From positions 3,596,001-3,660,000 of the forward strand of contig OZ252146.1 in NCBI GenBank assembly GCA_965248735.1: a stretch of 64,000 bases of DNA, written 5' to 3'. This document shows positions 42,404-51,160 of the stretch, in pieces. A program made the position numbers and the translations under genes. This DNA comes from Aldehydirespirator sp965248735 (GTDB lineage Bacteria; Actinomycetota; Acidimicrobiia; Acidimicrobiales; Aldehydirespiratoraceae). Position 1 is the first letter of the stretch. Every line of letters begins with the position of its first letter. Below the pieces are notes generated by a model, which had not been told where the DNA came from, searched no databases, and saw nothing but the letters and a program-made list of their open reading frames with translations.

Positions 42404-42771
42404 GGACCGGCCAACGAAGTCGAACCGGCGAACTGGGTCGGACCGGCCAACGAAGTCGAACCGGCGAACTGGGTCGGACCGGCCAACGAAGTCGAACCGG
42501 CGAACTGGGTCGGACCGGCCAACGAAGTCGAACCGGCGAACTGGGTCGGACCGGCCAACGAAGTCGAACCGGCGAACTGGGTCGGACCGGCCAACGAAGT
42601 CGAACCGGCGAACTGGGTCGGACCGGCCAACGAAGTCGAACCGGCGAACTGGGTCGGACCGGCCAACGAAGTCGAACCGGCGAACTGGGTCGGACCGGCC
42701 AACGAAGTCGAACCGGCGAACTGGGTCGGACCGGCCAACGAAGTCGAACCGGCGAACTCCGGGATCGTCAC
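42400..42771 (-). CDS. Possible repeat-only ORF linking two genes
   Basis: GTG at 42771 overlaps the PNPOx stop (GTGA). The frame reads VTIPEFAGSTSLAG, then nine copies of PTQFAGSTSLAG, then Pro and a TGA that overlaps the aminotransferase ATG (ATGA). It gives 123 residues with no other content. The exact fit between two genes is the main evidence; there is no proof of translation. Confidence 0.35.
   Translation of the reverse strand: MTIPEFAGSTSLAGPTQFAGSTSLAGPTQFAGSTSLAGPTQFAGSTSLAGPTQFAGSTSLAGPTQFAGSTSLAGPTQFAGSTSLAGPTQFAGSTSLAGPTQFAGSTSLAGPTQFAGSTSLAGP
42405..42758 (-). repeat. 36-bp tandem array, about 9.8 copies
   Basis: Nine full, essentially identical 36-bp units from 42405, plus 30 bases of a tenth (42729-42758). 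It occupies the whole gap between the PNPOx and aminotransferase genes. Near-identity of the copies implies recent expansion or active homogenisation, so copy number probably varies between strains. Confidence 0.97.
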
Positions 42772-43331
42772 TGGGAGCGAGCCGCGACTTTGGCCTCCAG
42801 ATCGGGGCGCTGGCCGGAATCGAAGTAGCGCAGCGCCCAGTCCGCCCCCTGCCAGGTCAGCAGGCGGCCGTCGCGGGGCACGAGCCGCACCAGGTAGCGC
42901 TCCCAACCCCACGACATCTTGAGCTGCTCCGGCCCGTCCGGCCCGGTGTAGCGGACCGCCATCTCCTCGGCCACCGGCACCCACTGGGAGCCCTCCCCCA
43001 CCGCGGGCCCCTCCACGATCTCGGCCGTGCACTGGGCCAGCACCTTGCGGATGCGGGGGTGGGCGAGCTCCTCGATGCACACCGCGCAGCGGGGGTCGCG
43101 GCGCAGGTCCTCAACCCACTCGGAGCGCTTGCGGCCTACCACCAGGAAGGCCTCGCCGTCCCACTGGTACCACAGCGGCACCACCATGGGCCAGCCGTCG
43201 GACTTGAGGTGGGCCAGCTTGAGCAGCCAAGTGCTGTCGGCGCTGGCCAGGAACGCCTCCACCTGCTCCGCGGGAATCCCGCCGGCGCCGGAATCCTCCT
43301 CGTAGTACCGGTCCTGCTTGAATTCGCTCAT
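42768..43331 (-). CDS. PNPOx-like flavin/F420-binding protein
   Basis: 187 residues with the split-barrel fold of the pyridoxamine-phosphate-oxidase superfamily: LKLAHLKSDGWPMVVPLWYQWDGEAFLVVG, RDPRCAVCIEE and RYTGPDG. It resembles the protein at 60776 (both have PLWYQWDG/PVWYQWDG and RY.GP.GP). Many actinobacterial members use F420 or bind FMN or haem. ATG 43331 is preferred to the upstream in-frame ATG because MSEFKQDRYYEED fits the family start. Confidence 0.85.
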   Translation of the reverse strand: MSEFKQDRYYEEDSGAGGIPAEQVEAFLASADSTWLLKLAHLKSDGWPMVVPLWYQWDGEAFLVVGRKRSEWVEDLRRDPRCAVCIEELAHPRIRKVLAQCTAEIVEGPAVGEGSQWVPVAEEMAVRYTGPDGPEQLKMSWGWERYLVRLVPRDGRLLTWQGADWALRYFDSGQRPDLEAKVAARSQ

Positions 43332-43404
43332 CGACACACTCCCGAGTCGGTCGCGGCCCGCCCCGCGGCAGGACGGGCCGATACTGACACACCGGAGAGG
43401 CGCC

Positions 43405-43515
43405 ATGACAATCGAGAACCTGCCAACAATCGAGACCGCTCTAGCCGACGTCCGAGCGATCTGCCGTCACAGGAACTGAACAATCGGAGTCCTCCATGAC
43501 AATCGAGAACCTGCC
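43405..43515 (+). repeat. Duplicated start region of the CocE-type hydrolase gene
   Basis: ATGACAATCGAGAACCTGCC occurs at 43405-43424 and again at 43496-43515, the true start. CGGAG precedes each copy at similar distance. The first copy opens a 24-codon ORF (MTIENLPTIETALADV...) ending at 43479, 16 bases before the real ATG. ACAATCGAG recurs further in between and inside the gene. Confidence 0.85.
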
Positions 43516-45247
43516 CGGAATGCCGGTGACAATCGAGCGCGACGTGCCCGCCACCATGCGCGACGGCACGGTTCTCCGGGCCGACGTGTACCGGCCAACG
43601 GGGCCTGCGGCCGCGGGCAGCGATGACGGCGTCCCGGTGCTGCTGGCGCGCAGCCCCTACGACAAGCGGGCCAACGTGTCGACCTTCGGCAACACCCACC
43701 CGGCCTGGTACGCATCGCACGGCTACATGGTGGTCATCCAGGACTGCCGGGGCCGCTACACCTCCGGCGGCGACTTCTACCCGTTCGCGCACGAGACCGA
43801 CGACGGCTACGACACCGTGGAGTGGGCGGCTCAACTCGACGGAGCCAACGGCGACGTGGGCATGTTCGGGTTCTCCTATGTGGGCGCCACCCAGCTGCTG
43901 GCCGCGGTGGCCCGGCCCCCGTCGCTGCGCAGCATCGCGCCCGGCTTCACCGCCTCGCAGTACTACGACGGCTGGACCTACAACGGCGGCGCCCTCGCGG
44001 CCGCCTTCGTGTGCTACTGGGCCAACCTGCTGGCCCTCGGATCAGCGGTGCGGGCCGGAGACCGGGCCGCGGTCGACGCCCTCAGCGCGTCGCTCGGCGC
44101 GGCCGAGGGGTGGTTCTGGTGGCTGCCGATGTCGGAGTTCCCGCCGCTGTTGGGCGACTACGCCCCCTACTTCTACGACTGGGTGGAGCACTGCACCTAC
44201 GACGACTACTGGAAGCGCTGGAGCATCGACGCCGACTACAGCCGCATCGAGGTCCCGGCCCTGCACTTCGGGGGCTGGTGGGACGTGTTCCTGGGCGGAA
44301 CGGTGAAGAACTTCACCGGGCTCCGTGCCGGGGCGGGAACGGACGCGGCCCGCAGGGACCAGAAGCTGCTGGTGGGCCCGTGGACGCACATGCCGTGGAC
44401 GCCGGTGAGCCGCTGCGGCGGCGACGGGCCCAGCACCAACGAGATCGACGACTGGCACCTGCGCTGGTTCGACCAAACGCTCAAGGGCGTCGACACCGGC
44501 GTGCTCGACTGCCCGGCGACCGTGTTCACCCTCGACGGCGGATGGCGCGACCTCGACGGCTGGCCGGCCTCCGACGCAGCCGCCGAGGACTGGTACATCC
44601 ATTCGCGGGGGCGGGCCAACTCCAAGTTCGGAGACGGCACCCTCGACCGGGACCCGCCCGCGGCCGAGCCCCCCGACATCTTCGTCTACGACCCGGGCGT
44701 GCCCATCCCGAGCCTGGGCGGCCATTCGTGCTGCTTCGACACGATCACCCCAATGGGCCCCGCCGACCAGCACCGGGCCGAGGTGTCGCGCATGATCCTC
44801 GTGTACACCTCCGAGCCCCTCGCGGCCGACATCGAGCTGCTCGGCGACGTGTCGGTGACGCTGCACGCGGCCACCACCGCCACCGACACCGACTTCACCG
44901 CCCGGCTGTGCGTGGTCGATCCCGACGGCCGCAGCGTCAACCTCCAGGAGGGCATCCTGCGGGCCCGCTACCGCCGCTCGCTGAGCGACCCGGAGCCGCT
45001 GGTGCCCGGCGAGGTGTACGAGCTGCGCATCGAGCTGGGGCCGGTCGGCGCCTGCGTCCCGGCCGGGTCGCGGCTGCGCCTGGACATCTCCAGCTCGGAC
45101 TTCCCCCAGTGGGACCGCAATCTCAACTCGGGCGGAACGCCCCTGGCGGAGAGCGCCCTGGTGGCCGCGCCGGCCACCCAGACCGTGCTGCACGACGCCG
45201 AGCATCCGACCAGGATCACCCTGCCGGTGCGCCGGCTGCGCTCTTGA
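43496..45247 (+). CDS. CocE/NonD (S15-like) alpha/beta hydrolase
   Basis: 583 residues: an alpha/beta-hydrolase domain with nucleophile Ser127 in GFSYVGAT and an upstream YDKRANVSTFG segment, then a C-terminal jelly-roll domain (ELLGDVSVTLHAATTATDTDFTARLCVVDPDGRSVNLQEG), the layout of cocaine esterase and X-Pro dipeptidyl-peptidases. It cleaves an ester or a dipeptide. Next to peptide importer genes, a peptidase or amide/ester-hydrolase role is likely. Start at 43496; a copy of the same start lies 91 bases upstream. Confidence 0.92.
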   Translation: MTIENLPGMPVTIERDVPATMRDGTVLRADVYRPTGPAAAGSDDGVPVLLARSPYDKRANVSTFGNTHPAWYASHGYMVVIQDCRGRYTSGGDFYPFAHETDDGYDTVEWAAQLDGANGDVGMFGFSYVGATQLLAAVARPPSLRSIAPGFTASQYYDGWTYNGGALAAAFVCYWANLLALGSAVRAGDRAAVDALSASLGAAEGWFWWLPMSEFPPLLGDYAPYFYDWVEHCTYDDYWKRWSIDADYSRIEVPALHFGGWWDVFLGGTVKNFTGLRAGAGTDAARRDQKLLVGPWTHMPWTPVSRCGGDGPSTNEIDDWHLRWFDQTLKGVDTGVLDCPATVFTLDGGWRDLDGWPASDAAAEDWYIHSRGRANSKFGDGTLDRDPPAAEPPDIFVYDPGVPIPSLGGHSCCFDTITPMGPADQHRAEVSRMILVYTSEPLAADIELLGDVSVTLHAATTATDTDFTARLCVVDPDGRSVNLQEGILRARYRRSLSDPEPLVPGEVYELRIELGPVGACVPAGSRLRLDISSSDFPQWDRNLNSGGTPLAESALVAAPATQTVLHDAEHPTRITLPVRRLRS

Positions 45248-45460
45248 AGAGGCCGAGCGGAGCGAGGGTGGCCCTAGCGGCCCGTGAGTAGCCCCATGTC
45301 AAGCAGGGTTGGGGTCCGGTTCCCGAAATCAGCATGGGTTTTGCCCATATGTGACGACTTTCTCTACAGATTTGGTGGTGCACCGGCCTTGCGGCAGGTC
45401 ACTACCATGGCCCGCAGCGTGCCGAGGCTAGAGGGCCGCGCCGACAGGTGAGGAGAATCC

Positions 45461-46270
45461 ATGTGCACCACCGGCGTGCTGAGAATCGGTGACGGCGACT
45501 ACCTGCTTTTCAAGAACAAGGACTTCGGCCGGTCCCACTTCGACGACCGGCTGGTCACCGAGCCCGATGTGTTCGGCGTGAGCGGCGTCTCCACCTGGGC
45601 CGGCACCGATCCAGACCTCGACGAGTTCTCGGGATTCTCCATCGGCGCCAACGCTCACGGGCTGCTGTGCTGCGACTCCAACGTGCGCACCCTCGAGGGG
45701 CACGCCAACTACGACGAGCTGACCGAGATCGCCCTGCGCCGAGGCACCGACGTCGACTCGGCCGTCGCCGCGATAGGTGAGGCGGTCGAGTCCCGGCCCT
45801 ACCTGTGGGCCAACCTGATCATGATCGACGCGGCCGGCGCCGCCGCGGTGGAGGTGCGCGGCGACCGGACCGAGGCGATGGCGCTGACCAGGCCAACGGC
45901 CCGCTCCAACCACCACATTGCGCTCAAGCCCCACCCCGACGATGACGACACCGTCACCACCCAGAGGCGGCTGGCCTCCGCCCGACGCCGGCTGGCGCAG
46001 GCCGCTGAGATCGAGGACGTCTTCGAGCTGCAGCGCTCCCACGACGATGGCGACACCGGCATCTGCAACCACCAAGGCTATCGGACCGTTTACTCCTATG
46101 TGCTGCGGCGCAAGGGGGGCGCCACCGCGCTGCACGTGGCCCAGGGCCAGCCCTGCACCGACCCCCGGCGGGTCGAGCTGGCCGTGCCCGTCGGCGAGCA
46201 ATGGTCCCCCGACTCAGTGGACCGGTTCCGGGCGGGTTATCCGTCGACCCACGCGGCCGTCGACGCCTGA
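45461..46270 (+). CDS. N-terminal-nucleophile (Ntn) amidohydrolase, Cys nucleophile
   Basis: 269 residues beginning MCTTGVLRIGDGDYLLFKNKDF. Cys2 becomes the N-terminal nucleophile once Met is removed, as in choloylglycine hydrolase, penicillin V acylase and the acyl-CoA:6-APA acyltransferase family. FSIGANAHGLLCCDSNV and ANLIMIDAAGAAAVEV fit the core. It should hydrolyse a linear amide. AGGAGA lies seven bases before the ATG. Between CocE-type hydrolase and peptide importer genes, it may release amines or acids from imported amides. Confidence 0.82.
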   Translation: MCTTGVLRIGDGDYLLFKNKDFGRSHFDDRLVTEPDVFGVSGVSTWAGTDPDLDEFSGFSIGANAHGLLCCDSNVRTLEGHANYDELTEIALRRGTDVDSAVAAIGEAVESRPYLWANLIMIDAAGAAAVEVRGDRTEAMALTRPTARSNHHIALKPHPDDDDTVTTQRRLASARRRLAQAAEIEDVFELQRSHDDGDTGICNHQGYRTVYSYVLRRKGGATALHVAQGQPCTDPRRVELAVPVGEQWSPDSVDRFRAGYPSTHAAVDA

Positions 46271-46325
46271 GCAGCGCTCGGGCGGGCAGCGTCTACCCGC
46301 GTGGCCTCCCAGTCGGCCCGGCGCT

Positions 46326-46355
46326 TTGGCGCGGGCCCGGCCGTTGGTATACAAT
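46326..46355 (+). promoter_or_regulatory. Probable promoter of the oligopeptide transporter operon
   Basis: TTGGCG (46326-46331) and TACAAT (46350-46355) with an 18-base spacer; the overlapping TATACA gives 16. The binding-protein ATG is about 68 bases downstream of the -10, after GCGAGGAGG. Confidence 0.55.
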
Positions 46356-46422
46356 CTCGCCGCTGGCCGCCGCTCCCAGCTGCGGCGGCCGCACGATCCA
46401 ACAAGCGAGGAGGGTGCTCGAC

Positions 46423-48189
46423 ATGGGCATTTCGTGGATACGAGACGAGTACGGACCGGACGTCGCCGAGCTCGCCGACCAATACCGGGCCAACGGGCTC
46501 GACCGCCGGACGTTCATGAAGCGCCTCGGCCTGTCGGGCGTCGGGGTGGCCGCCGCAGCCACCATCCTGGCCGCCTGCGGCGACGACGATGAAGCCGCCC
46601 CGACTACCACCGCGCCCGCCGCCACCACGACGGCGGCCCCTGAGCCCTCGGGCCCGACCACCGGCGGCACGCTGCGAGAGGGCTACAACCGCGACGTCTC
46701 CAAGCACGACCCGCTCACCACCAACTGGTACGACCCGGCCTTCTTCGCCATCTACGAGGCCATCTTGTCCAACGACCCGTCCGGCGCCGACGTTCCCCAG
46801 TTCGCGTCGGGCGTCTCGGTCTCCGACGACGGCCTCACCTACACCTTCGACATCCCCGAGGGCAAGATCTCGCACTCGGGCGGGACGGTGGACGCCGAGG
46901 CGGTGGCCGAGTTCTACCGGTCGGTCCAGGCCTTCAGCTTCATCGCCGGTTTGGCCGCTCCGGTCGACACCTACGAGGCCGACGGCAGCACGGTCATCAT
47001 GAAGATGAAGAACGCCTGGGTGGGCGCGCTCGGCCCCCACAAGACCGGCTACTGGCGCATCCTCAACATCAACACCTGGAAGGACAGCAGCCTCAACGCC
47101 GACGGCTCGCTCAACCCGGAGTCGACCTATGGCACCGAGTTCGCCGACGGCACCGGGCCGTTCACCCACGAGGAGTGGGTGCCCGGCAGCCACGTGCTGG
47201 TGAACCGCTGGGCCGACTATCCCGGCTCGAACACGCCGTTCCTCGAGAACAAGGGGGCCGCGTACCTCGACGCCATCCGCTGGACGGTCATCACCGAGGA
47301 GGGCCAGCGGGCCACCCAGCTCGAGAACGGCGACATCGACACGCTGATCAACCCGGCCCATCAGGACATCGCCCGCCTGGAGAACAACCCCGACCTCACC
47401 GTGATCCGCCATCCCGAGTGGTCGGGCTTCCACCTGGCTATGAACCGCGACTACGACGAGCTGTTCGGCGACGTGCTCACCCGCCAGGGGCTGTCGCACT
47501 CGCTGGACCGCCAGGGCATGGTAAACGCCATCCTCGCCGGCAACGGCGCGGCCACCTACGGACCGTTCCCCACCACCGACCGCAACTACGACCCGGCGGT
47601 GGAGCAGTTCAACCAGTTCGACGTGGACCTGGCCAACCAGAAGCTCGACGAGGCCGGCTGGGAGATGGGCGACGACGGCGTGCGGGTGCGCGACGGCAAC
47701 CGCTTCGAGTTCCGCTATCTCGTCGAGGACGAGTCGGTGCAGAAGAACGTGGCCGCCGCAGTTTCGGCCCAGTTCGCCAAGGTCGGCGTGAGGGCCAACC
47801 TCAACGTCGTCGACCGAGGCCTGGCCTTCACCGAGCAGAGCCAGCCCGGGCGTGACTCCGTGGAGATGTCGCTGTTCTTCTGGCTGTGGCCCATCCCCAT
47901 CGACGTGCTCACCCTGTTCGGCTGGTCGGCCACCATCCCCGTGCCCAACTTCTCGCACGCGGTCGAGCCCCGCATCGACGACTCCATCGCGGCCTGGCAG
48001 CTGTCGGGCACCGAGGAGGCAGCCCAGGCCGCGGCCTCGGAGTTCCAGCTGGCCTGGGCCGAGCAGCTGCCGTACCTGCCGATCATGAACCAGAACGCCA
48101 CCTTCGTGCACCACAACAAGGTCCACGGCTGGCAGCCGTTCGTGTGGAACCTCTACCCGTACTACAACGACACGTGGATCGAGGGCTAG
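46423..48189 (+). CDS. Oligopeptide-type ABC transporter substrate-binding lipoprotein
   Basis: 588 residues, family 5 extracellular binding protein (DppA/OppA). The leader has a Tat-like RR (DRRTFMKRLG, 28-29) and a lipobox ILAAC (Cys52), followed by a Thr/Ala-rich spacer. The mature part has GGTLREGYNRDVSKHDPLTTNWYDPAFFAIYEAIL and EFADGTGPFTHEEWVPGSHVLVNRW. It captures peptides or similar ligands for the permeases behind it. GCGAGGAGG precedes the ATG by nine bases. First gene of the operon. Confidence 0.93.
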   Translation: MGISWIRDEYGPDVAELADQYRANGLDRRTFMKRLGLSGVGVAAAATILAACGDDDEAAPTTTAPAATTTAAPEPSGPTTGGTLREGYNRDVSKHDPLTTNWYDPAFFAIYEAILSNDPSGADVPQFASGVSVSDDGLTYTFDIPEGKISHSGGTVDAEAVAEFYRSVQAFSFIAGLAAPVDTYEADGSTVIMKMKNAWVGALGPHKTGYWRILNINTWKDSSLNADGSLNPESTYGTEFADGTGPFTHEEWVPGSHVLVNRWADYPGSNTPFLENKGAAYLDAIRWTVITEEGQRATQLENGDIDTLINPAHQDIARLENNPDLTVIRHPEWSGFHLAMNRDYDELFGDVLTRQGLSHSLDRQGMVNAILAGNGAATYGPFPTTDRNYDPAVEQFNQFDVDLANQKLDEAGWEMGDDGVRVRDGNRFEFRYLVEDESVQKNVAAAVSAQFAKVGVRANLNVVDRGLAFTEQSQPGRDSVEMSLFFWLWPIPIDVLTLFGWSATIPVPNFSHAVEPRIDDSIAAWQLSGTEEAAQAAASEFQLAWAEQLPYLPIMNQNATFVHHNKVHGWQPFVWNLYPYYNDTWIEG

Positions 48190-48233
48190 AGGGCACACAG
48201 GGCCAAGAGCCTGCCGAGCACCGCGGCGGCGCC

Positions 48234-49193
48234 GTGTCCGCCGCTATCGAAGGCGCAGAATCGGCTGTCAGCGCGCGGCGGCTCGACTGGGAGAACCGGC
48301 TCCTGGAGCTGGAGGAGGCTCAGCACGTCACCCGGCTGCAGCGCAGCATGCGCCGCATGCGCCACAACGGGCTGCTGCTGCTGGGCTCCGCGCTCGGCGT
48401 GGTGGTGCTGGCCGCAGGGACCCTGGGGCCGTGGCTCACCGGCGGCGACTACGTCGCCCAGGACTTCTCGGCCACCCACCTGGCGCCGCTGAGCGACGGG
48501 CACCTCTTCGGCACCGACGGGCTGGGCCGCGACATGGCGGTCAGGGTCTTCGTGGGGATCAGGGTGAGCCTCACCGTGGCCGCCGGGGTGACCGTGCTCG
48601 CGCTGGTGGCCGGCATCATGCTGGGCATGGTGGCCGGCTACCTGGGGGGCTGGACCGACAGGGCGGTCGGCGGGGCCGTCGACTTCATCTGGGGCTTCCC
48701 GCTGATCCTGCTGGCCGTGCTGTTCGCGGGCGGGATGGGCGGCGGGCTGCTCCCGGTGATCCTGGCGGTGGGCCTGGTCAACACCGCGGCCATCGCCCGG
48801 GTGGTGCGGGGCGAGGTGCTGACGCTGTCGCAGCGTGAGTTCGTGGAGGCGGCCCGAGCCGGGGGCTACTCGTCCGTGCGCATCATGTGGCGCCACATCT
48901 TCCCCAACATCCTGGCTCCCGCCTTCGTGCTGGCGTCCTACTACGTGGCCGTGGCCGTGATCGCCGAGGCCGCTCTGTCGTTCATCGGCCTGGGCGCCCA
49001 GCCCCCCACCCCCAGCCTGGGCCAGCTGGTGGCCGACGGCCGCAACTTCCTGCGGCTCAACCACTGGGAGTCGACCATCCCCGGCCTCGCCATCGTGCTG
49101 GTGGTGCTGTCGGTCAGCCTCATCGGCGACGGGCTGCGCGACGTGTTCGACCCGCGCCTGCGCCACGAGGCCAAATCGGTGGACGAGCAATGA
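48234..49193 (+). CDS. Oligopeptide ABC transporter permease (DppC/OppC-like)
   Basis: 319 residues: a cytoplasmic N-terminal tail, then about six membrane helices. The EAA loop is EFVEAARAGGYSSVRIMWRHIFPNILAP, and HLFGTDGLGRDM before it is the DppC hallmark. The start is taken as GTG 48234 (VSAAIEGAESAVSARRLDWENR); the upstream frame lies inside the binding-protein gene. DppC precedes DppB here, the reverse of the usual order. An eight-codon ORF (MNARGTRP) bridges to the next gene by ATGA overlaps at both ends. Confidence 0.9.
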   Translation: MSAAIEGAESAVSARRLDWENRLLELEEAQHVTRLQRSMRRMRHNGLLLLGSALGVVVLAAGTLGPWLTGGDYVAQDFSATHLAPLSDGHLFGTDGLGRDMAVRVFVGIRVSLTVAAGVTVLALVAGIMLGMVAGYLGGWTDRAVGGAVDFIWGFPLILLAVLFAGGMGGGLLPVILAVGLVNTAAIARVVRGEVLTLSQREFVEAARAGGYSSVRIMWRHIFPNILAPAFVLASYYVAVAVIAEAALSFIGLGAQPPTPSLGQLVADGRNFLRLNHWESTIPGLAIVLVVLSVSLIGDGLRDVFDPRLRHEAKSVDEQ

Positions 49194-49212
49194 ACGCCCG
49201 GGGCACCCGGCC

Positions 49213-50130
49213 ATGAGACGCATCGCAGGCCGCACCCTCTACACGCTGATCGTGCTGTTGCTGTCGTCGATCGCGGTCTTCTACGCCATCCGGCTCTCGG
49301 GCGGCGACGCGGTGTCGGCCCGGCTGCCGGCATCGGCCTCCTACGAGGACCGCGAGGAGTTCCGGGAGCTGCTGGGCCTCAACGACCCAGTCCACGAGCA
49401 GTACTTCCGCTACATGGGCCGCCTGGTGACCTTCGACTTCGGCAAGTCGCTCACCAACAACGCCGACATCTTCGACATGCTCACCGTGCACGGCCGCAAC
49501 AGCCTGGTGCTGGGGGCTGCGGCCTTCGCATTGGTTTTCGCCATCGGAGTCCCGTTGGGCATCCTGGCCGCGGTCAGACGCAACAGTTGGGCCGACGGCT
49601 CGGTGATGACGTTCTCGGTGGCCGGTATGGCCGTCCCCAACTTCTGGCTGGCCCTGCTGACGGTGTGGCTCTTCGCGTCCACGCTGGGTTGGCTGCCCTC
49701 GGCGGGATGCTGCAGCAAGAAGCAGCTGATCCTGCCCGCGGTGGTGCTGGCCATGGAGGGCATCGCGCTAACCGTCCGGATGACCCGCTCGGCCATGCTG
49801 GAGAACCTCGGCCACGACTTCGTGAGGACGCTGCGCGCCGGCGGCCTGTCGGAGACGAGCATCATCGGCAAGCACGTGCTGCGCAACGCCATGGTCCCGA
49901 TCATCTCGCTGGCCGGCCTGCGGATCGGCCAGATCATTGGCTATGCGCTGGTGGTCGAGACGATCTTCGGCTGGCCCGGGCTCGGACAGGTGCTGGTCAA
50001 CGCGGTGCTGCGGCGCGACTACCCGGTGGCCCAGTTCTTCTCGCTGGTGTTGATCACCATCGTTGTGCTGAGCAACTGGCTCGCCGATGTCGGCTACACC
50101 GTGGCCAACCCCAGGCTGCGTCGCACGTGA
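49213..50130 (+). CDS. Oligopeptide ABC transporter permease (DppB/OppB-like)
   Basis: 305 residues with about six helices. DppB features: an N-terminal helix, RYMGRLVTFDFGKSLTNNADIFDML, and the EAA loop HDFVRTLRAGGLSETSIIGKHVLRNAMVPI. It pairs with the DppC-like permease upstream. The TGA overlaps a GTG that opens the four-codon VSPS, whose TGA overlaps the ATPase ATG. Confidence 0.92.
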   Translation: MRRIAGRTLYTLIVLLLSSIAVFYAIRLSGGDAVSARLPASASYEDREEFRELLGLNDPVHEQYFRYMGRLVTFDFGKSLTNNADIFDMLTVHGRNSLVLGAAAFALVFAIGVPLGILAAVRRNSWADGSVMTFSVAGMAVPNFWLALLTVWLFASTLGWLPSAGCCSKKQLILPAVVLAMEGIALTVRMTRSAMLENLGHDFVRTLRAGGLSETSIIGKHVLRNAMVPIISLAGLRIGQIIGYALVVETIFGWPGLGQVLVNAVLRRDYPVAQFFSLVLITIVVLSNWLADVGYTVANPRLRRT

Positions 50131-50137
50131 GCCCGTC

Positions 50138-51148
50138 ATGAACCCCGACCGCACTGAGACCGCTACCAACGGCGCCGGCCGCCAGCCTGTGCTGTCGGTT
50201 CGCGGCCTCCACACGGCGGTGTCCACGCCGGAGGGCTCGTTCGACGTGGTGCGCGACGTGTCCTTCGACATCAACCCCAACGAGGTGCTCTGCCTGGTCG
50301 GCGAGAGCGGGTGCGGCAAGACGATCACCGCGCTGTCGATCATGCGGCTGCTGCCCACGCCGCCGGTGCGGATCACCTCCGGCGAGATCGTCTTCGACAA
50401 CAGCGACCTCACCCAGCTGCCCGAGCGCCGTGTGCGCGCCGTCCGCTTGGAGCGCATCTCGATGATCTTCCAGGACCCCCTCACCTCGCTCGACCCGGTG
50501 TTCACGGTGGGCCAGGTGATGACCGAGGTGATCCGCACCCACCGCGACGTCACCAGGGCGGAAGCCCGAGCCATGAGCATCGAGATCCTCCGGGCCGTAG
50601 GGCTGCCCGCCCCCGAGGAGCGTTTCGGCGCCTATCCCCACCAGCTGTCGGGCGGGATGCGCCAGCGGGTGATGATCGCCACCGCGCTGGTGCTGGATCC
50701 AGAGATCCTCATCGCGGACGAGCCCACCACCGCGCTCGACGTGACCGTGCAGGCCCAGATCCTGGAGCGGCTGCGCCAGGAGCAGCAGGACCGCAACATG
50801 TCCATGCTGCTGATCACCCACGACCTGGCCGTGGTGGCCTCGATAGCCGACCGGGTGGCGGTGATGTACGCGGGAGAGATCGTGGAGGAGGCCCCAGTCG
50901 ACGAGCTGTTCTCCGATCCGCGCCATCCCTACACCCAGGGCCTGCTGCGAGCCCTGCCCCGCGTGAGCCTCAAACGCCGGGAGCTGGTGCCCATCGCGGG
51001 CCTGGTCCCGCCCGCGCAGATGATGCCGCCGGGATGCCGGTTCGCGCCCAGATGCCCCCACGCCTTGGAGCGGTGCTGGGATGAGCATCCCAATTACGAG
51101 GTGCGGGGCGGGGTCGGGTTGCGCTGCTTCAACCCGCAGCCGTTCTGA
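50138..51148 (+). CDS. Oligopeptide ABC transporter ATP-binding protein (DppD-like)
   Basis: 336 residues: Walker A GESGCGKT, signature LSGGMRQR, Walker B ILIADEPTTALD, H-loop ITHDLAVV, and the C-terminal oligopeptide extension with cysteines (PPGCRFAPRCPHALERCWDE). OppD/DppD proteins usually work with a second ATPase (DppF); here the only candidate is the minus-strand gene at 59575-60723, over 8 kb away. ATG 50138 overlaps the preceding mini-ORF stop. Confidence 0.93.
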   Translation: MNPDRTETATNGAGRQPVLSVRGLHTAVSTPEGSFDVVRDVSFDINPNEVLCLVGESGCGKTITALSIMRLLPTPPVRITSGEIVFDNSDLTQLPERRVRAVRLERISMIFQDPLTSLDPVFTVGQVMTEVIRTHRDVTRAEARAMSIEILRAVGLPAPEERFGAYPHQLSGGMRQRVMIATALVLDPEILIADEPTTALDVTVQAQILERLRQEQQDRNMSMLLITHDLAVVASIADRVAVMYAGEIVEEAPVDELFSDPRHPYTQGLLRALPRVSLKRRELVPIAGLVPPAQMMPPGCRFAPRCPHALERCWDEHPNYEVRGGVGLRCFNPQPF

Positions 51149-51160
51149 CGCCCGGTCGCC

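Noticed and set aside
45248..45460. Gene or RNA in the gap before the Ntn hydrolase
   Set aside because: Only a short ATGGG/CCCAT hairpin (about 45334-45350) and weak promoter-like words are visible; nothing supports a defined feature.
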